Source: Chara braunii
Lineage: Eukaryota > Streptophyta > Charophyceae > Charales > Characeae
Length of the DNA: 38,970 bases
NCBI GenBank assembly: GCA_003427395.1
Contig: BFEA01000322.1
Coordinates: forward strand, 653,276 to 692,245
Direction of reading: 5' to 3'
The notes below the pieces were generated by a model that was given only the letters and a program-made list of their open reading frames with translations, made no database searches and had not been told where the DNA came from. The stretch's first letter is position 1, and each line of letters starts with the position of its first letter. Shown here piece by piece: positions 31,766 to 38,970 of this stretch. The position numbers were made by a program, and so were the translations under genes.

Positions 31766-33253
31766 ATGCAAGGAGGCCGGGGCGAGGAAGAAGTATCCAT
31801 GAAAGAGGTCGCGACCCAACTAGTTACGGTAGTAGCCCCGTTGACGGAGTTTGTTCAAGGTCTGCAACGGCAACGCATAGCCGCCGCACAACGGCAACAG
31901 GCGCCTATGGCTGTCGGAGCCCCTATGATAAGACCGGCCGTGGCCGGGGCTGTCCCACCCCTACGCTGTTATAATTGTAATCAGCCAGGCCACCTTACGA
32001 AAGATTGTCCGAAACCTCGAACTCAGGGCGGGCCCACCGGACCTTCCCAAATCCCGCTGGCTGCTCCCACCGCTGCAGGACAGGAGAGGGTAGCCACGGT
32101 AATGGACACACGAACGACGGAGATGGTGACCCCTGCGGCCACTGAGATAGGACCCGATGAGTATATGGCGGCAACGATGTTCGAACCCGGGACCATCGGA
32201 GTGATACGTCACGTCCAACGGATTACCGAGGAAAGCGACCTCGGGCCGTGGCGACCAGGATTCGAAGATATTGCGGTACCTGGTCCTGAATACAAGGATG
32301 GCCATATCGACGTATTGGATGCCTTGAAGGCTCTGGATCTTCGGATCCCCGTCCCTATTCCATATCTGCTAACAATTTCCGAAGCGGCTAACGAAAAGTT
32401 GATCGAACGGTGCCTAAAAAACAGGCGCCGATTCGAGGAAAGTCGAAAGGGCAAAAAGTCGGTCCTACGGGACCCACCCACCAACGAGGAGTCACAACCC
32501 TCGACCTCAGAGGTGCACGAAGCCAACCGGATAGGGATGATCCAGACTGTAGATTCCGCCTCGGGAAAACCCGAGGTATTCCTCCGGGCCTATCCTATAA
32601 CCTGGAAAAGCGTAGAGTGTGACTGTGAGGTCTGGGGAAGCCCCTTGGCCGCCATCCTAGACTCGGGATCGTCGGCGGTCGCCATTTCTTGGAGATTGAC
32701 GAAACAGTTGGGAAGGGAAGGACAGGTTCAGCCCCTCCGACCGGATGAACTGTATATATCCGCTACGGAGGACAGTATTCATTGTAAAGGGCGAATAACG
32801 AACGTACCTATACGGGTGGGGCGGGTGCATTGTTTGTGTGACGTGATCGTGCTGGATGTACAAGCGTATGATGTTCTGCTAGGCATTCCGTGGCAGGCGG
32901 TGGTCGGAGCGCGAATGCACTTTGACAGCTGTAAGGTGGTGCTCACATCGGCCCACCCCAAACCCCAAGCGATACCAATGAGATTGGCGGTGCGCATGCG
33001 TACCCAGCCGGCGCCTCGCCTCACCACGAAAGCCCATCAAATCAACATGATTCGACGCCTGTCACCGGACGAAAATGAACCCTCGACGGAAACTAACGAG
33101 ACTGATGTACCCGACCGATATCCGATCCGAGTTCAGGATCGATGGCGCCATTCTTGGCGGCGAGAACCATTGGAAATAGTTCGGAGCGAGTTCAATCGGT
33201 CGCACGCGTTCTCCTCCGTGGTGCAGGGGGAACCCTTGCTGAGGGTGTCCTGA
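31766..33253 (+). pseudogene. gag nucleocapsid and aspartic protease
   Basis: Residues 68-81 form a CCHC zinc knuckle (CYNCNQPGHLTKDC; 31967-32008) that binds element RNA. A linker of about 200 residues follows. The protease then has its active-site triad LDSGSS (Asp at 32660) and the downstream VLLGIPW motif, typical of retropepsins in gypsy elements. The enzyme would cut Gag-Pol. The frame is 495 residues and ends at TGA (33251). The same frame reopens directly after it into RT, so this TGA is either a mutation or, less likely, a read-through site. Confidence 0.85.
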
Positions 33254-33325
33254 ATAGCTGACCTTTCGGAACCCCCTGCGTCTTTATATCTCAGGACGGA
33301 CCCCCTACTTGAAAGATTTATCGAG

Positions 33326-35260
33326 TTGAGGGGGCTGTGCGATTTATCTTTTCAACCTCCACAGCCCCTACTCACGAATGAAAAAACCGCGATACTTTTG
33401 AAAGAAGGAGTGTCGTTCCAACCCCGAACAAGGGAATATCGGTGGGGACCGAGGGAACTGGCACAGGCCTTTTCGGTAGAACCCTCGACCGAACCCGAAC
33501 TGGACAGTGATAGTGACATGGAAAGCGAGCCGATGAGTCCGGCGGACAATCAACTTATTGCGACTGTCCTTTCGGCAAAAACCGACAACTCTTTGTTTGG
33601 GGCCTCGCCCGATGCCAGCGCGGCGGTCCCCACGGTTACGACTACGGTCTCCCTTCCTGGGGGAACCGTGGAAGTTCAGTTACCAACCCGTGTTCCGGAC
33701 GAATACCGACACCTCCTCTTGGCGGTTATACGAGCCTATTCTGAGGTCGTCAGCATTCAGGACCACGACATAGGGCTAACCCCTTTGATACAACACGCGA
33801 TTGACACCGGGGATCACGCCCCGATACATTGCCGACCGTACCGATATTCCCTTGAAGAAAGACAGCTGGCCTTGGAAAGGGTACGGGAGTTCGAGCGGTT
33901 GGGGTGGGTCGAGCCATCGCTGGGACCGTGGTCTTTTCCCGTGGTCCTCGTGCCAAAACGAAATGGTTCGGTCCGGGTATGTATCGACTACCGGAAATTG
34001 AACGCCATCACTACCAAAGATGTGTATCTGTCTCTTATACACATCTAGATGTGTATAAGAGACAGTGTGTATCCCTTGCCGCGAATCGATGATTTATTAG
34101 ATGCTATCGGGGCCGCTCGAGTCTTTTCCAAATTCGATATCCGACACGGTTTTCACCACGTCGCAGTCCGACCGGAGGACCGACCCAAAACCGCTTTTGT
34201 CCTATTTGAGGGCACGTGGCAATGGGTCCGGTGTCCCATGGGAATTTGTAACGCCCCTGCAACGTTTCAGCGGGCCATGAATATGGCCTTCGCTGAGTTC
34301 GTTAACAAAACCCGACTAACCCAGCCCCTGATCAATTTCTGCGTGATTGTGTACATGGATGATATTTTGGTCTTTTCAAAAACACACGAGTACCACGTGG
34401 AGCACATCGAGTGGGTTTTGCATGCACTGAAAGCTGCGGGGTTCAAAGTGGCCTTGGAGAAAAGCGAGTTCTTCTTGTCAGAGATCTCATTCCTGGGATA
34501 CATCGTTACGGCTGAGGGACTAAAACCGGATCCGAGGAAGGTGGCAGCAGTTCAAGAAGCCCCGGCGCCGGTCACACTCACCCAGGTTCGGGCTTTTCTT
34601 GGGCTGGCATCCTATTACCGACGCTTCATTAAGGGGTTCGCCAGTGTAGCGAAGCCCCTCACGAACTTGCTGAAGAAATAGGAGCAGCTGATCTGGACGT
34701 CGGAATGCGAAGCGGCGTTTCAGGCGTTGAAGGAGGCTTTGACATCTGCTCCTGTGTTGGCGCGTCCCGACCCAACAAGACCGCTCACACTGTACACCGA
34801 CTGGCAGCCGCAAGCGATATCGACGGCGCTGACTCAGCACGGGGAGGACGGAAGGGAGCACGTTATTGAGTATGCGTCCAAGACGTTGAGCCAGGCACAG
34901 GCTAATTACGAAGTGTGCAAAGGCGAATGTTTGGCGGTGGTGTGGGGGATTCAGCATTTCCGACCGTATCTCTACGGCCAGAAATTCGTGCTGGTAACAG
35001 ATCATCAGCCGCTGTTGTCCCTGCGCAACAACGCGGACTACACGGGGACGCTGGGAAGGTGGGCGGTGTGTCTGCAGGACTATGACTTCGACATCCGCCA
35101 CCGCGCCACGCGGCAACATGGTAACGTCGATGGATTGACGCGCCTCCTGCCGCCCAACAAGTGTCCCGCTAACGAGCGACTCATTCCGTGGAGGCCAGAA
35201 GTCGCGGCGACGAAACCGCACTACGGGGAGCTGCACGTGCTGCGTAAGGGCGACGCCTGA
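33326..35260 (+). pseudogene. Reverse transcriptase and RNase H
   Basis: One frame carries RT fingers (WSFPVVLVPKRNGSVRVCID), the first palm motif (FSKFDIRHGFHHV), CPMGICNAPATFQRAM and the catalytic YMDD (34352-34363). After these come FLGYIVTAEGLKPDPRKV and SYYRRFIKGF. RNase H follows with LYTDWQPQAISTAL, EYASKTLSQAQANYEVCKGE and LVTDHQPLL, so its Asp, Glu and Asp are retained. Two stops interrupt the frame. TAG at 34046 lies inside an inserted sequencing adapter and is artificial. TAG at 34679, in the RT-RNase H connection, is in ordinary sequence and looks like a real mutation. The frame ends at TGA (35258), seven bases before the ATG of the PHD-like ORF. Confidence 0.85.
34028..34065. other. 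Nextera/Tn5 mate-pair junction adapter (assembly artefact)
   Basis: CTGTCTCTTATACACATCT (34028-34046) is followed by its exact complement AGATGTGTATAAGAGACAG (34047-34065). This is the 38-bp double Tn5 mosaic end used in Nextera mate-pair libraries. The bases TGTGTAT occur just before it (34021-34027) and just after (34066-34072), so two reads ending in adapter were joined. Adapter plus one repeat is 45 bp, a multiple of three, and RT is in the same frame on both sides. The artefact creates both a false stop (TAG) and a false start (ATG). Confidence 0.97.
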
Positions 35261-35267
35261 GTCCGGA

Positions 35268-35759
35268 ATGGAGGTTTCATCGGAGATGGCAGACGTTATC
35301 TCTTTGCCCTCATCCAACTCCCTCGCTCTCCCGTCTAGCCCCAACTCGTCCTCTGAAACACATCTAAGTCCCTGTTTCTTTTGTACCTTGCCTATGATCC
35401 CGGACCAAGAAGGGTCACATCCGGGAGGGCCCAGTTTTCTTTTATGGGTACAGTGTAGTCAGTGTCATAGGGTTAAATCTCACGGACAGTGCGTTAGATA
35501 CCGAAGTGAAAAGACGTGGGTCTGTCCCAACTGTAGAACGGACCAAGTCCCTACCGAGAAGCGGTATCTGGACGCTAGAACAGCCGACGGATTCGCACCA
35601 AGTGCCGACGGGCAGAAGTCTGGACGGACCTTCTGTTGCTACAGAGGCTGTCAGGCGACTCGCTGTCAGAACTTACCAAAGCCGAGAGGCGGAGAGTCAC
35701 GGAGCGGGCGCAGGACTATCGCTGGCAGGGCCGACGTTACAAAAACGGAAGGTCGATGA
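35268..35759 (+). CDS. PHD-finger-like zinc module between RNase H and integrase
   Basis: An ATG seven bases after the RNase H stop opens a 163-codon frame. Residues 36-89 carry a C4HC3 pattern: C36-x2-C39, C63-x2-C66, H72-x2-C75, C86-x2-C89. An aromatic precedes the second pair (LWVQCSQC), and the diagnostic Trp lies two residues before the last pair (TWVCPNC). This is the plant homeodomain (PHD) finger layout, a domain that usually reads histone H3 tails. The first-to-second pair spacing (23) is slightly longer than usual. The later half of the frame is probably out of register, because integrase-tether sequence (SELTKAERRRVTERAQDYRW) is in another frame at 35664-35742. Whether the module was expressed separately or fused to Pol by frameshifting cannot be told from this damaged copy. 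Confidence 0.65.
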   Translation: MEVSSEMADVISLPSSNSLALPSSPNSSSETHLSPCFFCTLPMIPDQEGSHPGGPSFLLWVQCSQCHRVKSHGQCVRYRSEKTWVCPNCRTDQVPTEKRYLDARTADGFAPSADGQKSGRTFCCYRGCQATRCQNLPKPRGGESRSGRRTIAGRADVTKTEGR

Positions 35760-36276
35760 CAACGGAGAGTCTAGCTGGTTGACGGTTCCACGCCCTCTCG
35801 CTAGGTTCGATTGGACACGAGCCGCTCATGAAGAGGATGCGGTCCATTTTGCGGTCAAATACACAGAAAAAGCCATCGAAAAGAACGGATGGTACTGGTC
35901 AGGAATTCGGGAAGATGTGAGATACATCGTTCAGAATTGCCCGGCCTGCGCGGCGGACAAGGCGCCGGTACAGATGCCTCGGACGATGGTGCCCACTCGG
36001 GTAGAGCGCCCCTTTTAGAGGGTTAGCATCGATACGACAGATATCAACGTTCCGAGAGGGCCCGTCGATCAGGGAGAACTCAATGTTCTTTTAGTGGCCG
36101 TCGATCATTTTTCGAAATGGATCGAGGCGAACCCTATGACCAGCCGGAATTCGCAGGAGGTAGCCTGGTACGTAAACCGATTTTTGTGCATGCATCTAGA
36201 CGTAGAAGAGGTACACATGGACAATGGGTCAGAATTTCAAGGCGAAGTAGAACATCACCTAATTCGGGCGAAGTAG
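35570..36276 (+). pseudogene. Integrase, zinc-binding domain and first part of the core
   Basis: After a frameshift near 35750, one frame reads SSWLTVPRPLARFDWTRAAH and then the HHCC zinc domain (AAHEEDAVHF..NCPACAADK). An in-frame TAG at 36016 interrupts it. The same frame continues into the catalytic core with SIDTTD (first Asp), VAVDHFSKWIEANP and the second Asp in MDNGSEF. It stops at 36274-36276 in a duplicated segment. GCGAAGTAGAACATCACCTA occurs at about 36241 and 36268, and CTAGACGTAGAAGAGGTACA at about 36197 and 36292. The duplication disrupts the core before the catalytic Glu. Confidence 0.8.
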
Positions 36277-36316
36277 AACGTCACCTAATTCTAGACGTAG
36301 AAGAGGTACACATTGG

Positions 36317-37042
36317 CCTCAAGCCAGCGGCCTGGTAGAGAATGCCAACCGACTGATTAAGACCGCCCTTAGACGGAATATCACCGCGGGAGACACCCGG
36401 CTCTGCCCGGTCATTGTCGATCACATCTTGGCCGTATATCGGGCTACCCCACACGGTAGTACTGGGGTGTCCCCCTTTCAACTGAGAACCAATAGTGTCC
36501 CTCGGGTGCAATTGTCCCCCTTAGTCGGTATGGAAGTTAGAGCAACACGGGCCGAGAATCGAGACAAGGCCCGCCACTACATGGACTTAATGGCTAGGGC
36601 CTATCCCCCGTTAGCTCGCCGTCGACAGCAGGCCGTAGATCGGACCCATCAACGGCAGATCCGTGACTACGAGAATCGACACGCGTCGGCGGGACCACTG
36701 CCCCGCTATAAAGTTGGGGACTTGGTGCAGGTACGGAAATCTGCGCGCTCCTCCAAGATCCACCAGTGCTACACAGACATTTACGAGGTCACGGAAGTTG
36801 GCGCACAGGGACAGCACTCCGTGAAGCTGATTCCCCATCACAACTCCCAGGCCCGACCACTGACACGGCACGCGGCTGCGCTCCAGCCTTTCCAGCCATC
36901 ACTAGGTCCCCTACGGACCCCCGCTCCTGCGAGATCACCCTCTCCTTCTTCATCCTCATCCTCCTCCTCTTCCCGATTTGCCTCGTCCGTTGGTGCTGAG
37001 AGTTTCAGGGAGAAGGATGAACCATCGCCAGCCGGAGCATGA
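36317..37042 (+). pseudogene. Integrase, end of the core and C-terminal domain
   Basis: In a new frame after the duplication, PQASGLVENANRLIK supplies the catalytic Glu region. It is followed by the C-terminal part with YRATPHGSTGVSPFQL and a DNA-binding barrel-like end (YKVGDLVQVRKSA, then IYEVTEVGAQGQHSVKLI). A Pro/Ser-rich tail (PARSPSPSSSSSSSSS) follows. No chromodomain is seen. The stop at 37040 overlaps the start of the next ORF by 26 bp. Confidence 0.8.
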
Positions 37043-37565
37043 GCCCCTCGAGCATTTCCAGACGCCGCTTGTAGATCGCCTGTTGCGGCATCAGTTCAAT
37101 GAGGAGAGGCAGTTGCGGTACGACATTCAGCAGGTGAACGTGCCGGCGCCCGGGGTTGCTGATTTGGTGGTGTACTCGTTGCTTTGCGATCGCCTGACGT
37201 ATGCGGGGGTGTATGTGGACGTGACGCAGTTGCTTGGCCGGGAGACGACCCGAGTATTCATTGAGTTCCGCGCGCTCCAGGTGGCACCCAACTTCGTGCA
37301 CAACGTGGCCACCTTCATTGGAGACTTGACGATCCTACCGCAGCCGAATCGGGAGCCGGCGCGCAACTTTGTGTGCGAATACGCGGTAGAAGCGGCCAGA
37401 TCAGTGGCCAGATTGCAAGGACGGGGGGGGCACCGATTCACAGCCCACGAGGTGCTGCTGCGTAGGGCAGAGGACGGACCGATTGCGTTGGTGCCGCAGC
37501 TCCCCGCGCTTCTCCCTCCCGCTGCTCCTCTCAACTTCCAAGCTATTCCCCCTGTTCCATACTAA
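37017..37565 (+). CDS. Unrecognised ORF 1 downstream of integrase
   Basis: The first ATG in frame (37017) gives 182 residues. The ATG lies inside the end of the integrase frame (26-bp overlap). The protein is predicted mixed alpha/beta, with a central part LVVYSLLCDRLTYAGVYVDV and VFIEFRALQVAPNFVHNVAT and a Pro-rich end (LPALLPPAAPLNFQAIPPVP). No signal peptide, membrane span or known domain is visible. It ends in TAA directly abutting the ATG of the next ORF. Position behind integrase is where some gypsy elements carry env-like or captured ORFs. The uninterrupted frame, next to a broken pol, suggests selection or recent acquisition. Function unknown. Confidence 0.5.
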   Translation: MNHRQPEHEPLEHFQTPLVDRLLRHQFNEERQLRYDIQQVNVPAPGVADLVVYSLLCDRLTYAGVYVDVTQLLGRETTRVFIEFRALQVAPNFVHNVATFIGDLTILPQPNREPARNFVCEYAVEAARSVARLQGRGGHRFTAHEVLLRRAEDGPIALVPQLPALLPPAAPLNFQAIPPVPY

Positions 37566-38432
37566 ATGCCTCCCTTCTTCTCCTACACCACCCTCCCCTA
37601 CCAACTCACAGAGGGCCCTTATCCTATGCGCGAGTTCTCGGAATACTTGGTGGAGCTAACTGACGTGGAGCCGCTGCCCTTCGCCGACGAAGACGCCTGG
37701 GAGTTGCACCGTGCGTTGTACAAGTGGGTGGCGATGGGGATGTTCCGGTTCTTCGTGGATCACGAAGACCACACTATCGGGGAGCACTTCATCGTTTACT
37801 ACGTCATCACGCGGCCCAAGCCAGCGGAGAAGGAAGGGACGGTGGCGCTGTACCCCTTCGCCCAGCTCCAGGCAATCGATCCGGGATTGCTGGAGCTCAT
37901 ACATCTTGAGCTCCTCTCCATTGCGCAAGTGATCGCGAGCGAGGAGGAGGAGATCCAACCACGATTGCGGACGGTGACGGCCCCGCGGAGAACGTACAAC
38001 GCGGTCGTCATCCCGGATTACATTGCGCAGCGCGCGGAGAGATTGGAGGACTTCCCGAAGGAAAGGCCGTTGGGTCCTCCCTCGTTGTATTCTCGACCAG
38101 CGCCACCTAAGGCCCCCAAGAAGATGCCGAAGAGGAAGAGACGCCACCCATCGCAAGGTGCGCAAGGCAGCAGGATCGACGGCGGCGAGGAGGTGATTCA
38201 GCCCGCGCGTACGCGGATTCCTGACCCTGTGCCTAGGAGTGCGGTGTCGCTCGTTAAGGAGACTATCGTGCCATCGCTGCCCATTCCTCGTGTGCCCGAT
38301 CTCAATCTTGATGGAGCCGGGCCATCATCATCAGCAGCAGCCGGAGGAGGAAGCCGATCCGACCGAGGTGGACTTCATGGTGGAGACCGCCACCATCAGG
38401 CTCGAGGCCATCGCGGGGGCGCCGCGCCCTGA
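37566..38432 (+). CDS. Unrecognised ORF 2 downstream of integrase, with basic patch
   Basis: This 288-residue frame starts at the ATG immediately after the stop of ORF 1 (TAAATG). The first 160 residues look globular (WELHRALYKWVAMGMFRFFV, then EHFIVYYVITRPKPAEKEGT and LLELIHLELLSIAQVIASEE). About residues 180-195 hold a Lys/Arg-rich stretch (KAPKKMPKRKRRHPS) that could be a nuclear localisation signal. The last 40 residues (Gly/Ser/Arg-rich) overlap ORF 3 in another frame and are probably read out of register. No signal peptide or transmembrane segment argues for an envelope protein. I do not recognise a family. Confidence 0.5.
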   Translation: MPPFFSYTTLPYQLTEGPYPMREFSEYLVELTDVEPLPFADEDAWELHRALYKWVAMGMFRFFVDHEDHTIGEHFIVYYVITRPKPAEKEGTVALYPFAQLQAIDPGLLELIHLELLSIAQVIASEEEEIQPRLRTVTAPRRTYNAVVIPDYIAQRAERLEDFPKERPLGPPSLYSRPAPPKAPKKMPKRKRRHPSQGAQGSRIDGGEEVIQPARTRIPDPVPRSAVSLVKETIVPSLPIPRVPDLNLDGAGPSSSAAAGGGSRSDRGGLHGGDRHHQARGHRGGAAP

Positions 38433-38823
38433 TCCGGCGTGGGAGCCATATCTGGCGCCCCCTTTTCAAGGGTGTATTGCGGCGCGATTGGCTGGGACGC
38501 TCATCTACGAGACCGGGCAGCGTCCCAATGCGATGTACCACTTCCAAGTCTTCGCGGCGCAGAAGCAGGAGCGGCGGCCTTGCACCGAGACTCATACGGT
38601 GATGACGGGTCCAGGGCCTCAATTGGTGCGCAAGCGGGTAGTGCGAGCGGTGGCGGATCTGGCGCCACGTGTCCTCTCTCATGTGCCGGGGGCTTTCCTT
38701 TACGCCTCATTCGTCCAGCATCACTTCCATGAGGAAGATGCGCCGACGACTCGTGCGGCAATGACCGCTTTTCTTCCACCTATTCCGCCCCCTCTCAATC
38801 CCGACATAGATCACTTCCTCTGA
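38311..38823 (+). CDS. Unrecognised ORF 3, overlapping ORF 2
   Basis: From the first ATG this frame gives 170 residues, beginning His/Gln/Glu-rich and then more globular (FMVETATIRLEAIAGAPRPD .. FQGCIAARLAGTLIYETGQR .. VVRAVADLAPRVLSHVPGAF). It ends Pro-rich (PPIPPPLNPDIDHFL). It overlaps ORF 2 by 122 bp and lies one base forward of it. Because it looks more protein-like than the ORF 2 tail, ORF 2 and ORF 3 may be one protein separated by a frameshift. That could be mutation, assembly error or programmed. A T/C-rich tract follows the stop. Confidence 0.45.
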   Translation: MEPGHHHQQQPEEEADPTEVDFMVETATIRLEAIAGAPRPDPAWEPYLAPPFQGCIAARLAGTLIYETGQRPNAMYHFQVFAAQKQERRPCTETHTVMTGPGPQLVRKRVVRAVADLAPRVLSHVPGAFLYASFVQHHFHEEDAPTTRAAMTAFLPPIPPPLNPDIDHFL

Positions 38824-38915
38824 TCACCCTCGTCTACCTCTCCCCTGTCCTCTCCTTCTCCTTCTCTTCTTTTTCTTCTTCTTTTCCCGATCTAAAGCTC
38901 GCGCGACGATACTCG

Positions 38916-38920
<5 letters not shown>
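38824..38920. other. Pyrimidine-rich spacer
   Basis: C/T-rich sequence (TCTCCTTCTCCTTCTCTTCT and similar) between ORF 3 and the TA array. No LTR start or polypurine tract is recognisable on the plus strand. Confidence 0.5.

Positions 38921-38921
<1 letters not shown>

Positions 38922-38970
<49 letters not shown>
38922..38970. repeat. (TA)n microsatellite at the window edge
   Basis: Uninterrupted TA repeats to the last base. The array continues beyond the window. Confidence 0.95.

Larger units (their letters stand above)
30856..38823 (+). mobile_element. Large Ty3/gypsy-type LTR retrotransposon, internal region, degenerate
   Basis: The order on the plus strand is primer binding site, gag, CCHC knuckle, protease, RT, RNase H, PHD-like module, integrase, then three unrecognised ORFs. 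Integrase after RNase H defines Ty3/gypsy order. Most of gag, protease, RT and RNase H lie in one frame (first base 2 mod 3), broken by a frameshift near 31530 and stops at 31751, 33251 and 34679. The stop at 34046 is an adapter artefact. Integrase is further broken. The 3' LTR is not in the window. Whether 37017-38823 belongs to the element is an inference from compact packing and similar GC content. Confidence 0.8.

Noticed and set aside
34046-34051. Stop codon followed by ATG within RT, as if two proteins
   Set aside because: Both codons lie inside the Tn5 mosaic-end adapter. The frame is the same on both sides and RT motifs continue.
37017-38823. Envelope protein for the three 3' ORFs
   Set aside because: No signal peptide, transmembrane segment or furin-like site is visible in any of them.
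38922-38970. TA array as a replication origin or scaffold element
   Set aside because: It is a plain dinucleotide microsatellite cut by the window edge. Nothing supports a special role.

Overview
This window looks like nuclear DNA from a eukaryote with a large, repeat-rich genome. The most likely source is a plant or charophyte-type green alga. That is an inference, resting on one gene with the layout of a plant arabinogalactan protein, plant-style Ty3/gypsy retroelements, many small TIR transposons and long microsatellites. There are no operons, Shine-Dalgarno-led gene runs or CRISPR arrays. Isolated N bases (17945, 20836, 28947, 29020, 29033, 29046, 29070, 29942, 29953) and an intact Tn5/Nextera junction adapter at 34028-34065 show it is draft short-read assembly.

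Layout. 1-2258: tandem repeats, microsatellites and, on the minus strand, a hammerhead-ribozyme-like core (618-650). 2262-4930: a dense cluster of TIR elements with 3-bp target duplications, one of which (2757-4206) carries a nested ~1.04 kb element (3054-4096). 5618-8725: diverged repeats, a U6 snRNA-like sequence (6314-6414, minus), a probable GPI-anchored arabinogalactan-type gene (7168-7545, minus) and a MITE remnant. 8725-11333: a decayed AT-rich Ty3/gypsy pol. 11334-15560: AT-rich noncoding DNA with a hAT-like MITE (12923-13271). 17361-18368: a second, better preserved copy of the 1 kb element, with TA target duplication. 18.6-25 kb: a tRNA-like SINE fragment, tandem repeats, a 122-bp MITE (21555-21676), a MITE nested within a MITE (22717-23559) and a palindromic repeat block. 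26.0-26.9 kb: a second hammerhead-like core and a small secreted cysteine-rich protein gene. 28.5-38.9 kb: a large GC-richer Ty3/gypsy element.

The large element has a tRNA-iMet-type primer binding site (30856), a gag capsid region with a CCHC knuckle, protease, RT and RNase H. A PHD-finger-like C4HC3 module lies between RNase H and integrase. Three unrecognised ORFs (37017-38823) are packed head to tail behind integrase. Several frameshifts and stop codons show that this copy is degenerate, but the stop inside RT at 34046 is created by the sequencing adapter and is not biological.

Only two ordinary host protein genes are supported with any confidence: the AGP-like gene and the Cys-rich secreted protein gene. 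Nearly everything else is mobile or repetitive DNA. The most novel signals are the PHD module inside a gypsy pol, the compact 3' ORF cluster, the two hammerhead-like cores and the nested MITE family.
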